Source of the DNA: Cyanobium sp. NIES-981
GTDB lineage: Bacteria > Cyanobacteriota > Cyanobacteriia > PCC-6307 > Cyanobiaceae
Length of the DNA stretch: 64,000 nt
Direction of reading: 5' to 3'
Assembly (NCBI RefSeq): GCF_900088535.1
Contig: NZ_LT578417.1
Span: 1,922,001 to 1,986,000 of the forward strand
The number at the start of each line of letters is the position of its first letter. The stretch's first letter is position 1. A program made the translations under genes and the position numbers. The notes beneath the pieces are model-generated. The model did not search any database, had not been told where the DNA came from, and saw only the letters and a list, made by a program, of their open reading frames with translations. Shown one piece after another: positions 57,074 through 64,000 of this stretch.

Positions 57074-57636
57074 CAGCGGAAATTGCGGAAGCCGCCGTTG
57101 CGGAAGCCGCCATTGCGCCAGCCGCCCCCGTTGCGGAACCCACCATTGCGGAAGCCCCCGTTGCGGAAGCCGCCGCCATTGCGGAAGCCGCCGTTGTAGA
57201 AACCGCCGTTGCGAAAACCACCGTTGTAGAAGCCGCCGTTGCGGAAGCCGCCGTTGCGGAAGCCGCCGTTGTAGAAGCCACCATTGCGGAAGCCACCGTT
57301 GCCCCAGCCCAGGGCAGGGGCATTCACGAACACGTAGGCGAGCCGGCCCCCATCACTCCCGTCGTCGCTCCGGACGGCGCTCCCCTCGGCGAAGCCGCCC
57401 TCCCCCTGGACCCCGGGCTCCTGCGCCTGCTCCGACTCGCGCAGCCGCACCTCGGTCGCGATGCGCCGCAGCCTCTCCTCGATGCTGGCGGGGCGATCGA
57501 GGCTGGGAGGGCGGTCCGTGCCCAGGTCCGAGCCCAGGTGCTGGGCCGCCGAGGTGGCCAGGGCGGCGGCGCAGTCCAGCGGCATCGAGGCCAGCAGCAG
57601 CAGGCCGAAGAGGCGGGAGCGGGTGAGGAAGGCCAT
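57073..57636 (-). CDS. grrA: GrrA/OscA1-family Gly-rich triceptide precursor
   Basis: 187 residues. Signal-like N-terminus (RLFGLLLLASMPLDCAAALA), a charged leader (IEERLRRIATEVRLRESEQ) and a C-terminal repeat core from about residue 109. The core has one WGN, thirteen FRN/FYN units and one WRN, separated by GG or GGG, ending NFR. These aromatic-x-Asn triplets are the substrates of GrrM. The underlying 12-bp DNA repeats cover 57075-57310. The product is a RiPP probably exported; its activity is unknown. Confidence 0.92.
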   Translation of the reverse strand: MAFLTRSRLFGLLLLASMPLDCAAALATSAAQHLGSDLGTDRPPSLDRPASIEERLRRIATEVRLRESEQAQEPGVQGEGGFAEGSAVRSDDGSDGGRLAYVFVNAPALGWGNGGFRNGGFYNGGFRNGGFRNGGFYNGGFRNGGFYNGGFRNGGGFRNGGFRNGGFRNGGGWRNGGFRNGGFRNFR

Positions 57637-57668
57637 GGGGGTGATGGGGAACGGCGGCGCCGGAGAAC

Positions 57669-58670
57669 TCAGATCGCTGGCCTGGCGGCAGGGGCCCTGC
57701 GGCCAGCAGGCGGCAGCGGACGGATCGCCTCCCGGGCCATCAGCAGGGCCTGGAACTGGTCACGGATCAGCTCCTGGGAGAGGTCGGCCGCGCTGCCCGG
57801 ACCGATCCAGCGGTCCACCGCCGCCACGTCCTCCGGCCGGCCATCCACGTAGCCCTGCAGCAACCGGGCGATCGCGAGATCCACCAGGTTGCGGAAGGCC
57901 GAATCGTTCTCCGGCAGCAGGCAGGCGATCGCATAGCTCTCGTAGGGCACCTCCGGCACCAGGCGAAGGTCGCCGAGCCCGCGGCGGCTGGCCAGGGCGG
58001 CCAGAAGGTTGGAGTCGCCGATCACCCCCTCCACACGACCGGCCTGCAGCGCGTCGAGGCCATCACGGAGCGTGTTCACGGGCACGGGAACGGCCCGGGG
58101 CTGAAAGCCCTGCAGTTCGCTTGCCGCCAGGGAGCCCCGCACCACGGCGAGGCGGTGGCCGGCCAGCCCTGCGGGATCGCCGTCGAAACGTCCCGCCGGC
58201 GTGAGCAGGCGCAGGCCCGACACGCCGATCGGCAGGGAGAAATCCGCCGTCATGTCCGCTTCCCAGCTGAAGGGGAAGCCGCAGGCCAGGTCGGCCGTGC
58301 CGGCCACCACCCGGCCGCCGGTGGTGGCGAGATCGGGCTCCTCCTCGAAGCGAAGCTTCACGGGGCGGCCCACCGCCTCGGCCAGGGCGGCGGCGATGCG
58401 CTCGGCCACCAGCACCGCATAGCCCTGCGGCGGACCCTCTCCCTCACGGCTGAGCAGCGGCGGGATGGTGGCCGGCCCCACCAGCACCAGCTCCCCGGTG
58501 CCGGCCACCCGCTCCACCACGCCAGCGGCCCAGGCCGGACTGCCGGCCGCAGCTGTGAACAGCAGGCCCAGGCCCAGCAGGCTCCCGCAGGCCCCGCGGA
58601 GGCGATCACGCAACGGTCCGGGGGACAAGGGCAACACGGCAGGCGGCGGATGCTGGGCGAACTCTGGCAA
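57669..58670 (-). CDS. grrP: GrrP-type periplasmic substrate-binding protein
   Basis: 333 residues. Signal peptide (GLGLLFTAAAGSPAWAA), then a family 3 solute-binding fold (ELVLVGPATIPPLLSREGEGPPQGYAVLVAERIAAAL, LACGFPFSWEADMTADFSLPI, DALQAGRVEGVIGDSNLLAAL). It is first in the grrP-grrA-grrM operon, 32 bp before grrA. Family members accompany Grr systems and lack a dedicated permease, so a sensing or carrier role is inferred. Confidence 0.85.
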   Translation of the reverse strand: MPEFAQHPPPAVLPLSPGPLRDRLRGACGSLLGLGLLFTAAAGSPAWAAGVVERVAGTGELVLVGPATIPPLLSREGEGPPQGYAVLVAERIAAALAEAVGRPVKLRFEEEPDLATTGGRVVAGTADLACGFPFSWEADMTADFSLPIGVSGLRLLTPAGRFDGDPAGLAGHRLAVVRGSLAASELQGFQPRAVPVPVNTLRDGLDALQAGRVEGVIGDSNLLAALASRRGLGDLRLVPEVPYESYAIACLLPENDSAFRNLVDLAIARLLQGYVDGRPEDVAAVDRWIGPGSAADLSQELIRDQFQALLMAREAIRPLPPAGRRAPAARPAI

Positions 58671-58747
58671 CGCCGGCCGCTGCGCACCACTGCGAACCGC
58701 GCCGGCGGAGGGGATTCTTCATCGGCTGGCGCCGTCCCGCAGCGGGC

Positions 58748-59611
58748 TCAGACCCAGCCCGGATCGAAGCGCATGCTCAGGTCCAGCCAGGGACTGCGGG
58801 TGACCGGGGCACTGCTGGAGATCAGATCGATGCCCGTGGCGGCATAGGCCCGCAGCTGCTGCGGCTGCACCCCCGAGGCCTCCAGCACCACGGCCTGGCC
58901 GCGCTGGAACGCCAGCTGCCGCAGGGCCGGCACCACCGCCGCCAGGGCCTCCGGCACGAAGCCATCCAGCAGCACCGCATCGGCGCCGGCCTGCACGGCC
59001 GCCTCCGCCTCGGCGGCGGTTTCGGCCTCCACGATCACCCTGGCCGGCCAGGGCGCCTCGGCACGCACCGCCGCCACCGCCGCCGCCACGCCGCCGGCCC
59101 AGGCCAGGTGGTTCTCCTTGAGCATGGCGGCGTCGTCGAGGCCGAGGCGGTGGTTCAGCCCACCGCCGCAGCGCACGGCGTACTTCTCCAGCGTGCGCAG
59201 CCCGGGCGTGGTCTTGCGGGTGTCCGCCAGCCGCACGCCCGTGCCCTCCAGCTCCGCCACCAGAGCCGCCGTGGCCGTGGCAATGCCGCTGAGGCGCATG
59301 GCAAGGTTGAGGGCGGTGCGCTCCCCCGCCACCAGGGCCGCCGCCGGACCCTCGAGGTCCAGCAGCCGCTGGTCCGGCTGCACCGCCTCGCCATCGGCCA
59401 CCAGCAGCCGCACCTGCACGGCGGGATCCAGCAGGCGGAACAGGGGCTCCACCAGCCCGCCGCCGCAGAACACCCCGGCCTGGCGGGTGAGCCAGTGGGC
59501 GCGCCCCTGGGCTCCGGCCAGGGCCGGCAGGGTGAGGTCGCCGCGGCCCAGATCCTCCGCCAGCCAGGCACGCAGCATCGGCTCCAGCTGCAGGGGAAAC
59601 AACGACGGCAT
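58748..59611 (-). CDS. nadC: Nicotinate-nucleotide pyrophosphorylase (carboxylating)
   Basis: 287 residues. It converts quinolinate and PRPP to nicotinate mononucleotide in NAD synthesis. Conserved elements: EDLGRGDLT, TRKTTPGLRTLEKYAVRCGGGLNHRLGLDDAAMLKENHL, IVEAETAAEAEAAV and VLEASGV. Full length. Confidence 0.96.
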   Translation of the reverse strand: MPSLFPLQLEPMLRAWLAEDLGRGDLTLPALAGAQGRAHWLTRQAGVFCGGGLVEPLFRLLDPAVQVRLLVADGEAVQPDQRLLDLEGPAAALVAGERTALNLAMRLSGIATATAALVAELEGTGVRLADTRKTTPGLRTLEKYAVRCGGGLNHRLGLDDAAMLKENHLAWAGGVAAAVAAVRAEAPWPARVIVEAETAAEAEAAVQAGADAVLLDGFVPEALAAVVPALRQLAFQRGQAVVLEASGVQPQQLRAYAATGIDLISSSAPVTRSPWLDLSMRFDPGWV

Positions 59612-59694
59612 GGCGGGGCGGGGCCGGGATCAGAGCACGATCGCAGCAGCAGGCCGCCCGTGCCCGGCCACAACCCTCACGGGCCGATCCGCCC

Positions 59695-61173
59695 TCACTT
59701 GCCGATGCAGAAGCGGGCGAACACCCGATCCAGCACCGCCTCGCTCACCTCCTCGCCGGTGATCTCCCCGAGGCAGCGCACCGCGGCGCGCAGGTCGATG
59801 GTCCAGAAGTCCCAGGGCAACTGCTGGGCGGCGGCCTCGAGGCTGCCGCCCAGGGCGGCGGCGGCCCGGGCGGCCAGGTCGCGCTGGCGGGCATTGAGGG
59901 CCACCTGCACCCCCTGCACGTCGGCGGCGCCGCAACGCCGCAGCAGCGCCTGCACCAAGGCGTCGCTGCCGGCGCCGGTGAGGGCGCTGATCGCCACATC
60001 GGGCCGTGGGACAGCGGGACCATCAGGGCCCGCAGCCACGTCCGCAGCCACGTCAGCAGCGTCCAGGTTCTCCACCAGGTCCGCCTTGTTGCCCACCAGC
60101 AGCAGCGGCACCCCCTCGGGCACCAGGGCACGCAGTTCGGCGTCGGCGGCGGTCCAGCCGGCCACCAGATCGAACACCAGCACCACGGCGTCGGCCGCGG
60201 CCAGGGCCTCGCGGCTGCGGGCGATGCCGAGCTGCTCCACCGCGTCGTCGGTGGGGCGGATGCCGGCGGTGTCGAGCAGGGTGAGCGGCACCCCCTCGAG
60301 CACCAGCTCGCTCTCGAGCAGATCGCGGGTAGTGCCGGGCAGGTCGGTCACGATCGCCCGCTCGCGGCGGCTGAGCCGGTTGAGCAGGCTGCTCTTGCCC
60401 ACGTTGGGGCGGCCCACGATCGCCACCCGCAACCCCTCGCGCAGCAAGGCCCCCTGACGCGCCTCGGCCACCAGCTGCTCCAGCTCCTGGCGCACCGCCG
60501 TGAGGGCCGCCACCACCCCAGCGCCATCCAGGGGGGGGAGATCCTCCTCGAAGTCCACCCGGGCCTCCAGTTCGGCGAGCTGATCCAGCAGCTGGCCGCG
60601 CAGGGCGGCGATGCGGCGATGCAGACCGCCATCCAGTCCGGCCATGGCCAGCTGGGCGGCGCGGCGGCTGCGAGCCGTCACCAGCTCGCTGATCGCCTCG
60701 GCCCGGGTGAGGTCGAGCCGGCCGTTGAGAAAGGCCCGCTGGCTGAACTCCCCCGGCAGGGCCCGCCGGGCTCCCGCCGCCAGCACCAGCTCCAGCACCC
60801 GCTGCACCGCCACCAGGCCGCCGTGGCCGTGCAGTTCCACCACGGTTTCCCGGGTGAAGCTGCGGGGGGCCCGCATCAGCAGCAGCAGGGCCTCATCCAC
60901 CGGCTCTCCGGTGGCCGGGTCCACCACGTGGCCGTAGAGCACGCGGTGGCTCTCCCACACCTGCTGGCCCGGGGCCCGGAACAGGCGGGCGCCGATGGCC
61001 TCGGCCTGGGGCCCGGAAATTCTTACGATCGCCACACTCCCCTGACCCGGCGCAATCGCCGTGGCCACGGCGGCGATCGTGTCAGACCCATCCGCGTCCG
61101 ACGCGATCGTGGCCCGGGAGGCCTGCCCCGCTTCGCCCTTCCCCAGCTCCCGCTCGCCTCTCACCCACCCCAT
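59695..61173 (-). CDS. mnmE: tRNA modification GTPase MnmE
   Basis: Partner of MnmG. N-terminal folate-binding domain (DTIAAVATAIAPGQGSVAIVRISG), helical domain, an inserted G domain with G1 GRPNVGKSS, G3 LLDTAGI and G4 NKAD, and the C-terminal CIGK motif bearing the catalytic Cys. I use ATG 61173; GTG 61164 would also keep the folate domain. The start codon overlaps the divergent DUF2062 start in a CATG. Confidence 0.95.
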   Translation of the reverse strand: MGWVRGERELGKGEAGQASRATIASDADGSDTIAAVATAIAPGQGSVAIVRISGPQAEAIGARLFRAPGQQVWESHRVLYGHVVDPATGEPVDEALLLLMRAPRSFTRETVVELHGHGGLVAVQRVLELVLAAGARRALPGEFSQRAFLNGRLDLTRAEAISELVTARSRRAAQLAMAGLDGGLHRRIAALRGQLLDQLAELEARVDFEEDLPPLDGAGVVAALTAVRQELEQLVAEARQGALLREGLRVAIVGRPNVGKSSLLNRLSRRERAIVTDLPGTTRDLLESELVLEGVPLTLLDTAGIRPTDDAVEQLGIARSREALAAADAVVLVFDLVAGWTAADAELRALVPEGVPLLLVGNKADLVENLDAADVAADVAAGPDGPAVPRPDVAISALTGAGSDALVQALLRRCGAADVQGVQVALNARQRDLAARAAAALGGSLEAAAQQLPWDFWTIDLRAAVRCLGEITGEEVSEAVLDRVFARFCIGK

Positions 61174-61657
61174 GGCGCTGCATCCGTTCCAGTCTCGACT
61201 GCAGGCTCCCGTGGTGCGGCCCCTCCGGCGGGCCATCCAGTGGCTCTGGCATCAGGAAGGGAATCCCGGCCAGCGGGCCCGCGGCCTGGCGGCCGGGGTG
61301 TTCTGCGGCTGTTTTCCCTTTTTCGGGCTCCAGACCCTGCTCGGCGTGGCCCTGGCCAGCGTGGTGCGGGGCAATCACCTGCTGGCGGCGGCCGGCACCT
61401 GGATCAGCAACCCCTTCACCTATCTGCCCCTCTACTGGTTCAACTTCAAACTGGGCTCGATGCTGCTGGGCCCTGGCATGGGCTGGCCGGGGCTCGACAC
61501 CCTCCGCAGCGAGGCGGTGTGGCAGCTGGGCTGGTCCTTCACCAGCCGGATCCTGCTGGGATCCCTGCTGGTGGGGCTGGCCACCGGACCGGTCCTCGGC
61601 TGGCTCTACTGGCGCTGGCTGCTGCACGGCCATGGCGCCCAGCCCGAGCAGGAGTGA
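61172..61657 (+). CDS. DUF2062 membrane protein
   Basis: 161 residues. The DUF2062 core is GNPGQRARGLAAGVFCGCFPFFGLQTLLGVALASVVRGNHLLAAAGTWISNPFTYLPLYWFNFKLG, with three to four membrane helices. Some relatives are fused to glycosyltransferases; the function is unknown. The frame is open from 61061, but the ATG at 61172 fits the family. It is head-to-head with mnmE. Confidence 0.85.
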   Translation: MALHPFQSRLQAPVVRPLRRAIQWLWHQEGNPGQRARGLAAGVFCGCFPFFGLQTLLGVALASVVRGNHLLAAAGTWISNPFTYLPLYWFNFKLGSMLLGPGMGWPGLDTLRSEAVWQLGWSFTSRILLGSLLVGLATGPVLGWLYWRWLLHGHGAQPEQE

Positions 61658-61660
61658 GCC

Positions 61661-61849
61661 TCAGGAATTGGCGAGCCCGGGGAACACCATCAGGTCGATA
61701 TGGCCACCGGTGGGATGGCGCCACTCCCGGAACTCGGCGGCCAGGGCGCTGTGCTCCTGGCTGAGGCACTGGGCCTGCAGGTCCTGCAGGCGCTGGTGCA
61801 CCAGATCAAGGGTGTTGTCGATCAGCTGGGCGGCCTGTTCGGAGGTCAT
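61661..61849 (-). CDS. Small conserved cyanobacterial hypothetical protein
   Basis: 62 residues from the ATG at 61849 (TSEQAAQLIDNTLDLVHQRL, then SALAAEFREWRHPTGGHIDLMVFPG). A helical N-terminus is followed by a short strand. It converges with the DUF2062 gene (gap 3 bp). The longer frame to 62002 is rejected for composition. Confidence 0.65.
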   Translation of the reverse strand: MTSEQAAQLIDNTLDLVHQRLQDLQAQCLSQEHSALAAEFREWRHPTGGHIDLMVFPGLANS

Positions 61850-62011
61850 GGCATGGGGCGCGATGGAGCATCTACAGCAAGGGGCTCCGTTCCTTGGGAG
61901 AGAAGCCCTGGGTGGTGGCGTTGTAGTCAGCTCATCCCTGGCGAGCTGTAGCGGCCGACACCCGCTCCAGGCCGCTGTGCGCGGATGCACACCGCCGCCC
62001 ACTGCCGGGGC

Positions 62012-64000
<1,989 letters not shown>

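Noticed and set aside
57075..57310. Dense short DNA repeats resembling a CRISPR or satellite array
   Set aside because: The repeats are 12-bp units in frame within grrA and encode the Gly-Gly-aromatic-x-Asn core; there are no spacers.

Overview
The window looks like chromosome from a high-GC picocyanobacterium of the Synechococcus/Cyanobium lineage. This is inferred from gene content: a glucosylglycerol (GG) synthesis and uptake cluster, a cyanobacterial chorismate lyase (plastoquinone branch), a GrrA/GrrM/GrrP triceptide locus, FeoB and ArgS relatives, and many small proteins of picocyanobacterial type. No rRNA, tRNA or CRISPR array was recognised.

Left core block (1-17.0 kb): mnmG, a formaldehyde-detoxification pair (frmA, fghA), a GspC/PilP-like membrane protein, a GT4 glycosyltransferase, chorismate lyase, a DUF1269 protein, a basic protein broken at a run of eight C/G, a SprT-like metalloprotease, ligA, adjacent MscS and MscL channels, a DUF1254/DUF1214 protein and an NDH-2-like flavoprotein.

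Accessory island (about 17.0-32.2 kb): visibly more AT-rich and best read as an integron gene-cassette array without a visible integrase (CALIN-like). Seven attC-like sites were located. For each of the seven cassettes they close, the first six bases are the exact reverse complement of the left R-box of that cassette's own attC, which is the expected signature of integron cassettes. All cassette genes point rightward. Cargo: two unrecognised membrane proteins, HicAB, a RelE/ParE-type toxin with its antitoxin, a possible Abi-like protein, an AAA ATPase paired with a predicted PD-(D/E)xK nuclease, MazEF and an orphan protein. Four insertion sequences of different families sit inside cassettes, each with target duplications. 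One splits the antitoxin gene and another splits the nuclease gene; both can be restored by excising the element and one duplication copy.

Right core block (32.2-64 kb): a CDGSH/FMN glutamate-synthase-like protein, a GH13 amylase, a CbpA/CbpM chaperone pair, an MFS exporter next to a decayed argS-like fragment, an aldo/keto reductase, an amidohydrolase, argS and a feoB remnant. Then comes the salt-acclimation cluster: ggpS-ggtB-ggtC-ggtD-ggtA with every junction overlapping, a TreS-like GH13 enzyme, glpK-glpD on the opposite strand, and ggpP. A near-consensus promoter with a leader of about 360 nt precedes ggpS. After that come grrP-grrA-grrM (cyclophane RiPP), nadC, mnmE, a DUF2062 protein, and a relA/spoT gene cut by the window end.

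The strongest findings are the cassette array and its interrupted ATPase/nuclease cassette.
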